Part shown: one piece after another, positions 28,778-36,928 of the stretch
Layout of the letters: every line of letters starts with the position of its first letter
Numbering within the stretch: position 1 is the first letter of the stretch
Source of the DNA: Psychrosphaera sp. F3M07
GTDB lineage: Bacteria > Pseudomonadota > Gammaproteobacteria > Enterobacterales > Alteromonadaceae
Reading direction: 5' to 3'
Assembly (NCBI RefSeq): GCF_018860345.1
Contig: NZ_JAHKPJ010000020.1
Span: 230,550 to 294,549 of the forward strand
Length of the DNA: 64,000 bases
The notes under the pieces: generated by a model
The model's database searches: none
The model's input: the letters and a program-made list of their open reading frames with translations, nothing else
Told to the model about the DNA's origin: nothing
Translations under genes and position numbers: made by a program

Positions 28778-31630
28778 ATGAAATTTCGATTATTAACCAC
28801 GGGGGTAGCGTTTTTATTAACGTTAGCGGGCTGCTCTGGCCAAGATACCCAAACAACCAAAAGTGAAGATAAGATATTCTCGCAAGATTATGTTTTAGAA
28901 ACCTTACCAAATGGCTTAAAAGTCATGATAGTGCCAACAGATTATCCAGATGTTGTGTCATTACAAATTCCGGTTTCGGTTGGTTCTCGTGATGAAGTTG
29001 AAGCGGGTAAAACCGGTTTTGCTCACTTCTTTGAACATATGGTATTTAAAGGCTCTGAGAAATTTCCACAAGATGTTTACAGTGACATCTACAAAAATTC
29101 AGGTGTGGATAACCGTGCTTATACCACCAATGACTACACCAACTATAACCTAAACTTTTCTAAGCAACATTTAGAAAAAGTATTAGAGATCCAAGCTGAT
29201 ATCTTTCAAAACCTAAGTTACACAGAAGCTGAGTTCCGCACTGAAGCATTAACGGTTAAAGGCGAATATTTAAAAAATAATGCCAGCCCTGTTCGCCAAT
29301 TATTATCTACAGTAAGAGACACTGCGTTTGATACTCATACTTATAGCCACACCACAATGGGCTTTTTTGAAGATATTGAAGCTATGCCAGATCAAATGGA
29401 ATATGGCCAATTATTCTTTGAGCGTTTTTATAAACCAGAATACGTGTCTTTGATCATCACTGGTGATGTAAACGCAGATGAAACCTTAGCGCTAGTTAAA
29501 AAATACTGGGGCATGTGGAAAAAAGGCGATTACGTTTCTTCCGTTCCAGCTGAACCTAAACAAGACAAAGCGTTATATGCACATAAAGTAAGTGAAGGAT
29601 TACCAGGGCATTGGTTATTAGTTTCTTACAAGGGCACTGCCTTTGAACCAGAGCAAAAAGACAGAGCTGCTTTAGACTTAATTTCTCAGCTATATTTTTC
29701 AAGTAATTCAGATATATACCAAGAGTTAGTTGTGGATAAACAACTGGCTAGCCAAATGTTTACTTACAATCCAGAAACAAAAGATCCTGGTTTATTACAC
29801 GTATTTATTAAGGTAGATAAACAAGAAAACTTAGCAGTCGTTCGTGACGCGATTAACAATACTTACGCTAAAGCAAGAGTAGAATTAGTCGACGCAAATA
29901 AACTAGCAGATTTAAAATCAAATATTAAATACAGCTTTGCGAAAGGGTTAGATTCGTCAAAATCTATTGCTGATACCTTAGCAAGTTACATGCACTTTGA
30001 GCGTGACCCAGAATTGTTAAACCAACTTTATGCTTCGTTAGATAAAGTAACGGCGGAAGATATACGTAATATCGCCAACAAGTACTTTATTGATTCAGCT
30101 CGCACCACAGTCACCATGTCTGCATTAGACAAAGTAGATGGGTTTGAGCAAGAAGTAAGTTTAGAAAGTGCTGTTGCAGAATTGTCAAAACCTAAAGCGG
30201 CAGGTGTTTACACTGTCTTAGACAAATCAAGCAACTCACCGCTAATTGATATTAACCTATTATTCTATACTGGCGCAGCTGCCGATCCTGAAGGTAAAAA
30301 AGGCTTAGCCGCATTAACAGCCAACATGGTTGCGAATGGAGGTAGCGTGTCTCGTTCTTATAAAGAGATCAAAGCTGCGTTATACCCAATCGCTGGTAGT
30401 TTTGGTGTGCAGGTCGACAAAGAAATGGTCTCATTTAAAGGCCGAGTACACAAAGACAAAGTATCCGTTTGGTATGACATAGTAAGTGAACAATTGTTAA
30501 ATCCAGGTTGGAGAGAAGACGACTTTAAACGTCTTAAGAAAGAACAGATTGACGGTATTACCTCAGGCCTTAAAGCGTCTAACGACGAAGAATTAGGCAA
30601 AGAAGTGTTATATGAACAACTGTACCAAGGACATGTTTACGGCACTTATAACTACGGTGATTTATCCGATCTTGAGTCAATTACCCTTGATGACGTAAAA
30701 CAGTTTTATGCTGAACAATTTACTCAGTCTAACTTAAATGTGGGTATTTCGGGTGCGTTACCAGAAGATGTTAAAGCGACTATGTTAGCTGACCTAACTA
30801 AGTTAAACGTAGGCGATTCAACACGTTTAACCATTGCGGATGCACCAACATTAACAGGTCGCCACGCAACGGTAATTGAAAAATCAGCACAATCAACAGC
30901 CGTTAGTTTTGGCTTCCCTATTGAGACAACAAGAAGTGATAAAGATTGGGCTGCATTGTGGTTAGTCCGTTCTTACTTTGGTGAGCACAGAAGCAGTAAT
31001 GCGCATTTGTTTAAGCGAATTCGTGAAGTACGTGGCATGAACTACGGTGATTATTCATACATTGAATACTTCCCAAGTGGCATGTTTAGAACGAAACCGA
31101 GCGCAAACTTAGGCCGTAGCGAACAGATATTCCAAATTTGGATCCGTCCATTACGTTCAAACAATGATGCCCATTTTGCCACTCGTGTTGCGTTATATGA
31201 ACTAGACCAGTTGATTAAAAATGGATTAAGTGAAGAAGACTTTGAGGCCACTCGTAACTTCTTAATTAACTATGTCCCGCAATTAGTAGCAAGCCAAGAC
31301 AAACAACTTGGTTACGCTCTGGATAGTGAATTTTATGGCATTGGTGAGTTTGGTGCGTATGTGACAAACCAGCTAAATCAATTAACGGTTGAAGATGTAA
31401 ATCGTGTTATTGCTGAGAACTTACAAAGCGAAAACATGCATTATGTATTCATTACTGGAGACGGTGAAGATATGGTGAAACGTTTAAGCCAAGAGCAGAC
31501 GTCACCGTTATTGTACAATTCAGAAAAGCCAAAAGCGTTAACCGATGAAGACGCGATAATTCAAGATTATAAATTAGCAATACCAGCTAACAACATTGAG
31601 TTATTAGCTATTGACGCTGTGTTTGAGTAA
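28778..31630 (+). CDS. M16-family zinc metalloprotease lipoprotein (second of two)
   Basis: A 950-aa peptidase with a lipoprotein signal ending L-A-G-C (Cys19). The inverted zinc motif H-F-F-E-H is at 83-87, followed by T-E-A-L-T-V-K-G-E-Y carrying the third ligand Glu. The second M16 half begins near 475 (V-Y-T-V-L-D-K-S-S-N) and has R-I-R-E-V-R-G-M-N-Y-G-D-Y. The architecture matches the gene at 10806..13673, but the sequences differ widely outside motifs, so these are old paralogues. Likely role: breakdown of peptides in the envelope. A strong terminator follows. Confidence 0.93.
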   Translation: MKFRLLTTGVAFLLTLAGCSGQDTQTTKSEDKIFSQDYVLETLPNGLKVMIVPTDYPDVVSLQIPVSVGSRDEVEAGKTGFAHFFEHMVFKGSEKFPQDVYSDIYKNSGVDNRAYTTNDYTNYNLNFSKQHLEKVLEIQADIFQNLSYTEAEFRTEALTVKGEYLKNNASPVRQLLSTVRDTAFDTHTYSHTTMGFFEDIEAMPDQMEYGQLFFERFYKPEYVSLIITGDVNADETLALVKKYWGMWKKGDYVSSVPAEPKQDKALYAHKVSEGLPGHWLLVSYKGTAFEPEQKDRAALDLISQLYFSSNSDIYQELVVDKQLASQMFTYNPETKDPGLLHVFIKVDKQENLAVVRDAINNTYAKARVELVDANKLADLKSNIKYSFAKGLDSSKSIADTLASYMHFERDPELLNQLYASLDKVTAEDIRNIANKYFIDSARTTVTMSALDKVDGFEQEVSLESAVAELSKPKAAGVYTVLDKSSNSPLIDINLLFYTGAAADPEGKKGLAALTANMVANGGSVSRSYKEIKAALYPIAGSFGVQVDKEMVSFKGRVHKDKVSVWYDIVSEQLLNPGWREDDFKRLKKEQIDGITSGLKASNDEELGKEVLYEQLYQGHVYGTYNYGDLSDLESITLDDVKQFYAEQFTQSNLNVGISGALPEDVKATMLADLTKLNVGDSTRLTIADAPTLTGRHATVIEKSAQSTAVSFGFPIETTRSDKDWAALWLVRSYFGEHRSSNAHLFKRIREVRGMNYGDYSYIEYFPSGMFRTKPSANLGRSEQIFQIWIRPLRSNNDAHFATRVALYELDQLIKNGLSEEDFEATRNFLINYVPQLVASQDKQLGYALDSEFYGIGEFGAYVTNQLNQLTVEDVNRVIAENLQSENMHYVFITGDGEDMVKRLSQEQTSPLLYNSEKPKALTDEDAIIQDYKLAIPANNIELLAIDAVFE

Positions 31631-31667
31631 CTAGTTCAAAAGGCTGAAAAGCTATAAAGTGATAAAC

Positions 31668-31694
31668 AAAAGGTCAGCATTGCTGGCCTTTTTT
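31668..31694 (+). terminator. Rho-independent terminator after the second M16 gene
   Basis: AAAAGGTCAGC pairs with GCTGGCCTTTT (one G-T pair) around a 3-nt loop, ending in a six-base T run. It is 38 bp after the stop codon. Confidence 0.88.
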
Positions 31695-31822
31695 GCATGT
31701 TATGGGTGCGTAATTGAGAGAAAAGGTATCAAATGGTAACAATCCGATATTAACGTTAGACATACAGCGGATGTTACGACTAATATAAGCTGGTTAATCA
31801 TTAATAAAATCAAGTAGATCGA

Positions 31823-33364
31823 ATGCCCCTTTCTAAGCTAATTAAAAAATCAGCCGCATTTTTTATCGGCATTATAATTAGCACTTTTTTAATCTTTTTT
31901 ATTTATTCTCAAACCCTTATTGTTCAAATGAGCAATCACAGTCAACGAATAATAAACGACTTAAATGACGGTGCCAATCAAGCCTATTCTGCACTGGCAA
32001 TGTTAAATCAAAAAAACTTTACCGAATGTTCCACTTTAAATTTGTTAACCATGCGCAAGTTACAATTTGAAGCAAACGATATAAAAGACATTGGTTTTTT
32101 TGATGGCAACAAGATTATATGTACAACCGGTGTTGGTGAATTAGAGATACCAATTTCTGAAGGTGAATTTGATAAAAAAATAGACGGGCATGAATTTTGG
32201 TTCGGCCATAAATTAAAAACGTTCGATGGCACTGTTGAAGGTGTCGTTATCAAAAGCGGACGATATAACGTGGTGTTATCATTTAACACGTTATTGGTTA
32301 AACATAACGATTTCACCAACTATGAAATAGTTGCGTTAATCAATGATCAGCCTAAACACTTATATGGTCACGACGATATCTACAAAAATGAAACTCTCAA
32401 TAATCGTAATAATGTTCAGGTAGGGCTGATCAGTCATAAATTAGAGTTTTGCGGTGAACAAAGATTCATATGTGTCGCCATACAACAAGATAACTTTACC
32501 GAATACCAAAGGGTCCCTTTAATAATAGCTTTATTGCTTATTTTAACCCTCTCAGGAGTGACCGCCTTACACCTTTATTATTATGTTGACCGCTACATAA
32601 ACAGTGACAAAAGACGCGTAAAAAAAGGGTTAGAGAAACGAAAATTCACCCCCTTTTATCAACCTATCGTTGACTTAAAAACCGGCAAAACAATCGGCTG
32701 CGAATTATTAGCTCGCTTTAAAGACTCTCAAGGTAGTTTGTATCCAGATACATTTATCCCACTTGTCTCTGAACTGGGTGCGTCGTGGCAAATGACTGAA
32801 TTACTTGTCACACAAGCCATCGATGATTTACATGGATTAGGTCAGCAAGATTACCCTATCTACCTTTCAATCAATCTATTTCCAAAAGATATCAATAATG
32901 GTCAGGTACTAAAGATATTAGATTTAATTAAAGATACGCCAAGCAATATTGAATTTGCGTTTGAAATTACAGAAGACGAAGAATTAGATTTTACTAAAGC
33001 TCAGGAGATATTAAACAAACTCGTCTTAGCTGGTGTGAACATTTCTATCGATGATTTTGGTACCGGTTACTCAAATATGTCACAACTACAATCGTTCCCA
33101 ATTCATACATTAAAGATAGATAAGTCATTCATCGATGAAGTTGAGACCGGCGCGATTCGCTCCACATTAATTCCCAATATAGTTTCGATAGCAAATAAAT
33201 TGCACGCCGAAATAGTGGCAGAAGGTGTTGAAAACGATTTACAGGTAGCAGAACTGCTAAAAATGGATATAACCTTAGCCCAGGGTTGGCTCTATTCAAA
33301 AGCCTTACCGATTAATCAGTTTAAACTGTATTTAGCTGAACACAGTAACTTTAATCTGCATTAA
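31823..33364 (+). CDS. CSS-motif c-di-GMP phosphodiesterase (EAL domain)
   Basis: A 513-aa inner-membrane signalling enzyme that should hydrolyse cyclic di-GMP. Transmembrane helix 1 is at about 12-32. The periplasmic CSS sensor lies between it and helix 2 (about 231-254), with Cys69-Ser70 and Cys100 as the likely redox pair. The EAL domain runs from about 272 to 505. The E-A-L triplet reads E-L-L (Glu294), but the catalytic set is kept: Asn351, D-D-F-G-T-G-Y-S at 410-417, K-I-D-K at 431-434 and A-E-G-V-E at 466-470. In E. coli relatives, disulfide state in the CSS domain controls activity. Its stop overlaps a gene remnant on the other strand. Confidence 0.92.
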   Translation: MPLSKLIKKSAAFFIGIIISTFLIFFIYSQTLIVQMSNHSQRIINDLNDGANQAYSALAMLNQKNFTECSTLNLLTMRKLQFEANDIKDIGFFDGNKIICTTGVGELEIPISEGEFDKKIDGHEFWFGHKLKTFDGTVEGVVIKSGRYNVVLSFNTLLVKHNDFTNYEIVALINDQPKHLYGHDDIYKNETLNNRNNVQVGLISHKLEFCGEQRFICVAIQQDNFTEYQRVPLIIALLLILTLSGVTALHLYYYVDRYINSDKRRVKKGLEKRKFTPFYQPIVDLKTGKTIGCELLARFKDSQGSLYPDTFIPLVSELGASWQMTELLVTQAIDDLHGLGQQDYPIYLSINLFPKDINNGQVLKILDLIKDTPSNIEFAFEITEDEELDFTKAQEILNKLVLAGVNISIDDFGTGYSNMSQLQSFPIHTLKIDKSFIDEVETGAIRSTLIPNIVSIANKLHAEIVAEGVENDLQVAELLKMDITLAQGWLYSKALPINQFKLYLAEHSNFNLH

Positions 33365-33468
33365 CCCTGATTAGGCAAACTCATCATTAAAAAACCACAT
33401 AATTCAACGGCGTATGAGACTAGTGGTTTAAAACGATTATCCCATACTTTGTTACAAGCATCCTTAAT
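33361..33468 (-). pseudogene. 3' remnant of a paralogue of the gene at 36295..36921
   Basis: Read on the minus strand this gives 35 codons and a stop, ending C-G-F-L-M-M-S-L-P-N-Q-G. The intact gene at 36295..36921 ends C-G-F-L-M-M-S-L-P-N-K-S with its stop at the same aligned place. 30 bp are identical, and about 20 of the next 31 bases also match, so the similarity goes beyond the exact core. An in-frame TAG at 33469-33471 closes the frame upstream. It looks like the tail of a lost gene copy. It abuts the EAL gene stop and lies just before the sigma factor operon. Confidence 0.65.
33370..33399. repeat. 30-bp perfect direct repeat, left copy
   Basis: This 30-bp sequence (begins ATTAGGCAAACTC, ends AAACCACA) is identical to 36304-36333, in the same orientation. 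The two copies bracket the ECF sigma / anti-sigma / PDZ operon. The left copy sits in the gene remnant and the right copy in the 3' end of the intact gene. Confidence 0.92.
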
Positions 33469-33556
33469 CTAAAATCCATATCAAAATAAAATAATTGCGA
33501 CCTTTTCTAACACTGAGTTGTTATATTAACCACTACTCATAAATAAGGACGTCATT

Positions 33557-34096
33557 TTGGATCAATGGGATGAAGATATCGCGCTCAGGATGAAAGCCGG
33601 TGATCAAGCAGCTTTTAAGATTTGTTATCAAGTATTATCCCCTGTTCTCTATCACCTTCTACTGAAGATTAGTAAGAACGAAGAACTCGCTAAAGATTTA
33701 TTACAAGACACATTTATTGATGCCTTTCAAAATATGAAAGGTTACAAAATTGGTAGTGATTTTAAATCTTGGATAAAAAGAATCGCATTTAATAATTTTT
33801 ATAATGCCGTTAAACGTAAAGATTACATAAATCAAAATGACATAGAGGTTGAAGATTGCATTCAAGATTCGCCAATACATGAATCAGCTTTGGCTGATAC
33901 TCAGTTATTTGAATTATTACTTTCCATACTTAACGAATCTGAGCGATTAATCATTTGGCTTTATATTGTCGAACAATACAGCCACCAAGAGATTGCAACA
34001 TTATTCGGGAAAACGTCAAGCTTCTCAAAATCTACGGTATCCAGAAGCTTAATGCGTATAAAAAGTCACGTTAAGGTAAAAAATTATGCATATTAA
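33557..34096 (+). CDS. ECF-type RNA polymerase sigma factor
   Basis: A 179-aa sigma-70 factor with only regions 2 and 4. Region 2 (about 10-85) has D-L-L-Q-D-T-F-I-D-A-F and D-F-K-S-W-I-K-R-I-A-F-N. Region 4 (about 115-172) has the helix-turn-helix E-Q-Y-S-H-Q-E-I-A-T-L-F-G ending S-K-S-T-V-S-R-S-L-M-R-I-K. The start is TTG, supported by AAGGA seven bases upstream. The next gene overlaps by 11 bp and encodes its likely anti-sigma factor. The target promoters are unknown. The 88 bp between the remnant and the start should hold its promoter. Confidence 0.93.
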   Translation: MDQWDEDIALRMKAGDQAAFKICYQVLSPVLYHLLLKISKNEELAKDLLQDTFIDAFQNMKGYKIGSDFKSWIKRIAFNNFYNAVKRKDYINQNDIEVEDCIQDSPIHESALADTQLFELLLSILNESERLIIWLYIVEQYSHQEIATLFGKTSSFSKSTVSRSLMRIKSHVKVKNYAY

Positions 34097-34604
34097 TTTT
34101 GATAGATTTACTCCGGAATTATCAGGAGCCGAAATAAAGCACCTTAAAACATGTTCTGAATGTTATGAACATTTCCATTTCCTAAACGACTTATACATAG
34201 AAGCCAAAACGACTGATTCCGTCGAAGTACCACCCGACATTTGGGCAAACATCGAAGCGACACTGCCGAGAAAAAAACACCTCTTTTTTTCAAAAACCTA
34301 CTTGGCAATGGCCGCTTCGTTTTTGATATGTGCGATTACCTATTTAAGCTGGAGCTCCTATCAGGTTAAGCAGCAATTGGAGTTAGTGTTAAATAAAAAT
34401 CAACAACTAGAAGCCGAGTTAAGTTTGCTTTCTAGCCAGAATCTCTATTTTGACAGTTTAAATTTAGAGCTAAGACAACTCGAAAATGAACTTAACAACG
34501 TAAATGATGCACAGCAAAAATTAGAGATATTGAACAAACGAAGACTTGTATTGGTAAAGCTAATAGAAATTAAAAAAGGACTCGATAATGCGTACACAAT
34601 TTAA
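34086..34604 (+). CDS. Membrane-anchored zinc anti-sigma factor (ZAS-like)
   Basis: 172 aa. The N-terminal domain carries the exact zinc anti-sigma motif H-x3-C-x2-C (His19, Cys23, Cys26), as in RsrA/ChrR-type anti-sigma factors. One membrane helix follows (about 71-90). Then comes a long periplasmic coiled coil (about 92-155, heptads rich in Leu, Gln and Glu). Overlap with the sigma gene (11 bp) and with the PDZ gene (17 bp) shows tight co-translation. Predicted job: hold the sigma factor at the membrane until a signal arrives, perhaps through the coiled coil. The pairing with the PDZ protein is inferred. Confidence 0.85.
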   Translation: MHINFDRFTPELSGAEIKHLKTCSECYEHFHFLNDLYIEAKTTDSVEVPPDIWANIEATLPRKKHLFFSKTYLAMAASFLICAITYLSWSSYQVKQQLELVLNKNQQLEAELSLLSSQNLYFDSLNLELRQLENELNNVNDAQQKLEILNKRRLVLVKLIEIKKGLDNAYTI

Positions 34605-36225
34605 AAAACCGATTACTACTTTGGCTATCGTTTTACTGACTTTTAGTTTTAACGCCATAAGTGATAATTGTTCCATATTGCAACTTAACAAAACCAATAT
34701 TGACGGTGATGAATATATTTACGAGATATTAACCGACAATAATCTAAATATCTCAGAACGTGATGATATTTACCAACTTGCAGAAGGAAATGTTAACTAC
34801 CTAATCACACCAGGCTGGCACACCATTACAGCGCTCCAGTGGCGGTATAAAGATTATCGATATCTCAAATTGCAACGATTAACAGGCATAATTAAAAGAA
34901 ATGTCAAAAAGGTACCCATCCCAGAATATAAACAATTTAAGGTTTATATTGAGGATGGAAAAAAAATCGTCATGAGCACAAGCGCAAACAATTTAAAGGC
35001 AGACATGCATATTGTTACTAGCTCGGATGTTCAATGTGAATTAAACGATTCAAAACTAACCTCTGAACCGGTTCTATATAATAAGTCAATTGGCAATGGG
35101 TTAGAGTATCGATTACGGACCTTAATGAATGACATTTATGAATTTCAATTATCTTCAGGCATGTCATTAAACAACTTAATATCGTCACATCAAAACTTAA
35201 AATTTGGCGCTATTTTAGATAATTCATACTCGCAAAACGCTAATTCAATAGTAGTGCTTGCCGTGTCTCCTGCATCTGTAGCTGAAAAATTTGGGTTAAG
35301 AGCTGGTGATCAGATTGTACAATTAGGCGGAAGTGAAATAGACAAGCAGTTTTCACCTATTGAAAACATAAATAACTATTTATCAACAGGCAAAAAAAAT
35401 GGTGTTATTGGTATTCTTAGAGATAAGCAACCAATTCAGTTATCCGGAGATTTAACCCCCAATTACCTTTCGGAAATAAGCTACTTCTTTAATAATAATA
35501 GATTTGAAAACCCACCAGTTGTGATTAATCAATTTCCATTACCAGATGATTTAATGTATCGACTCACCCAGATCACGTTAGAACTAGAATCATTGGATCA
35601 GATTGACCGAGACACATTACATAAAAAATTAACCAGAAAAGCGGTTGACGATTATATTTATGGTATGACCTACCAAAAAATAAGCTTAGATAATAATGCA
35701 ACTATGGGCATTGTGGTAAAACGCCTAAGCCCCTTAAGTCAAGCGGCTAAAGCGGGATTACAGCCAGGAGATATAATATCTAACTTTAATTCTATTGAAA
35801 TAGAAGGCAATCATAAAAAGTTACAAGAAGGGTTGAATACATTAAAAACGGGAGAAAATTACCAGATTGTGGTTATACGACAAGGACAAAAAACAATCTT
35901 AACTTCGGTATTTAAGCCGCGACAATTAGTTGGATTTGACTTAATTATTAACAAACAAAATGCATTATTTGCTAAGGAAAGTCACAATAAAATGAAGAGC
36001 GAATTACCTCTTGATTTTTACGATTACTCATCACCTTTCTATTTACAAGACGCTGAGGTAAGAGCTGAAGGCAATGCGATTAACACTAGAAGTATGGAGT
36101 TACAAAAGACGTCGGATCGAAATCGTAAATTTAGAAATGACAATAATACGAGAAACAATGGCAGCAATAGCAGCAATGGCAATAACAGCAGTAATGCTAA
36201 TACCCCCCTAAGAAAAGACGGATAA
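34588..36225 (+). CDS. Secreted two-PDZ-domain protein with Asn/Ser-rich tail
   Basis: 545 aa. A Sec signal peptide (about 1-25, ending A-I-S) precedes a novel N-terminal region (about 30-200). PDZ1 lies at about 205-292 (V-L-A-V-S-P-A-S-V-A-E-K-F-G-L-R-A-G-D), a helical linker follows, and PDZ2 lies at about 370-445 (A-A-K-A-G-L-Q-P-G-D-I-I-S-N-F). The tail after 510 is low-complexity Asn/Ser/Gly ending L-R-K-D-G. There is no protease domain, unlike DegS, DegP or RseP. AAGGA seven bases before the ATG. As the third gene of the sigma operon it may be a sensor or scaffold that reads exposed protein C-termini and reports to the anti-sigma factor; this role is inference. Confidence 0.85.
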   Translation: MRTQFKKPITTLAIVLLTFSFNAISDNCSILQLNKTNIDGDEYIYEILTDNNLNISERDDIYQLAEGNVNYLITPGWHTITALQWRYKDYRYLKLQRLTGIIKRNVKKVPIPEYKQFKVYIEDGKKIVMSTSANNLKADMHIVTSSDVQCELNDSKLTSEPVLYNKSIGNGLEYRLRTLMNDIYEFQLSSGMSLNNLISSHQNLKFGAILDNSYSQNANSIVVLAVSPASVAEKFGLRAGDQIVQLGGSEIDKQFSPIENINNYLSTGKKNGVIGILRDKQPIQLSGDLTPNYLSEISYFFNNNRFENPPVVINQFPLPDDLMYRLTQITLELESLDQIDRDTLHKKLTRKAVDDYIYGMTYQKISLDNNATMGIVVKRLSPLSQAAKAGLQPGDIISNFNSIEIEGNHKKLQEGLNTLKTGENYQIVVIRQGQKTILTSVFKPRQLVGFDLIINKQNALFAKESHNKMKSELPLDFYDYSSPFYLQDAEVRAEGNAINTRSMELQKTSDRNRKFRNDNNTRNNGSNSSNGNNSSNANTPLRKDG

Positions 36226-36254
36226 CCGTAAAACATGTCTTAATAAGAAAGCGA

Positions 36255-36280
36255 GGCCAATACCACAGTATTGGCCTTAT
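36255..36280 (+). terminator. Stem-loop after the sigma/anti-sigma/PDZ operon
   Basis: A perfect 9-bp stem GGCCAATAC / GTATTGGCC (36255-36263 with 36268-36276) with a CACA loop and a weak T-rich tail. It lies between the PDZ gene and the convergent gene at 36295. Confidence 0.7.
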
Positions 36281-36294
36281 TGTTAAATAAACGG

Positions 36295-36921
36295 TTAACT
36301 TTTATTAGGCAAACTCATCATTAAAAAACCACAAAATGCGGCGGTGTTTGGGGCTAATTGTTTATCAACAAAATTCATCAAGGCTAATATCTGTTTGCGA
36401 TATTCACAATAAAAATCCCAACTCGGTGTCGGTTTGTAGATTAAGTTAGGTAATTCAAAATATTTGATCACACCTTTGGCGGTCGTAGGTTTTATAAACA
36501 CTTCTTGCTGTGGTTTAAAATAAGCAGGTACAGCGGATATTAATGACCATTTGGCCAATTTATATTGTTTTAAAATATCTAACTGGGCGTTAAAGCCCGC
36601 TTTTGCATCTCCATGTAATAATTCGTATAAACCATTAATCATCAACTCTTTTTCATGAGCTGATAAGTCGTGCAACATATTTTTGAATTTTGGTTTTTCA
36701 AACATAGACACCATAGAAGAGCGACTAACCGCTTTGGCCCAATTTTCTAATATGCGTTCAGGTATATTAAATTGATCACGTGAAAATACGTCCAAAACAA
36801 AATCCGTCATTTTGTCGACTTGATGTTTTTTTGCTAACTCAGCCATTTTAGGGTCTTGGAACCCCTGAGGGTAAACACGTAAAAAATCTTGTTGCGCGAT
36901 TTGTAACTTTTCTAAATTCAT
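36295..36921 (-). CDS. Hypothetical protein with conserved C-terminus
   Basis: 208 aa, mostly helical, with no signal peptide or membrane helix and no family I recognise. The C-terminus is C-G-F-L-M-M-S-L-P-N-K-S. The same ending occurs in a gene remnant at 33361..33468, so at least two copies once existed in this area. Seven bases separate it from the binding-protein gene upstream on the same strand, so the two are likely one transcript. Its 3' end carries the right copy of the 30-bp direct repeat. Confidence 0.75.
   Translation of the reverse strand: MNLEKLQIAQQDFLRVYPQGFQDPKMAELAKKHQVDKMTDFVLDVFSRDQFNIPERILENWAKAVSRSSMVSMFEKPKFKNMLHDLSAHEKELMINGLYELLHGDAKAGFNAQLDILKQYKLAKWSLISAVPAYFKPQQEVFIKPTTAKGVIKYFELPNLIYKPTPSWDFYCEYRKQILALMNFVDKQLAPNTAAFCGFLMMSLPNKS
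36304..36333. repeat. 30-bp perfect direct repeat, right copy
   Basis: Identical to 33370-33399, in the same orientation and 2,934 bp away. It falls within the last codons of the intact gene 36295..36921. Confidence 0.92.
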
Positions 36922-36928
36922 AAATTCT

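Noticed and set aside
31823-33364. Catalytically dead EAL domain because of E-L-L
   Set aside because: The first Glu and the other catalytic residues are all present; the Ala to Leu change alone is not a sign of inactivity.
36039-36236. Leucine-rich ORF on the minus strand resembling a membrane helix
   Set aside because: It is the mirror of the Asn/Ser codon repeat of the PDZ gene and has no ribosome site.
33370-36333. Integrative element with att sites
   Set aside because: A perfect direct repeat is present, but there is no integrase, transposase or other mobility gene between the copies, and similarity beyond the core shows gene paralogy. Kept as a finding without calling a mobile element.
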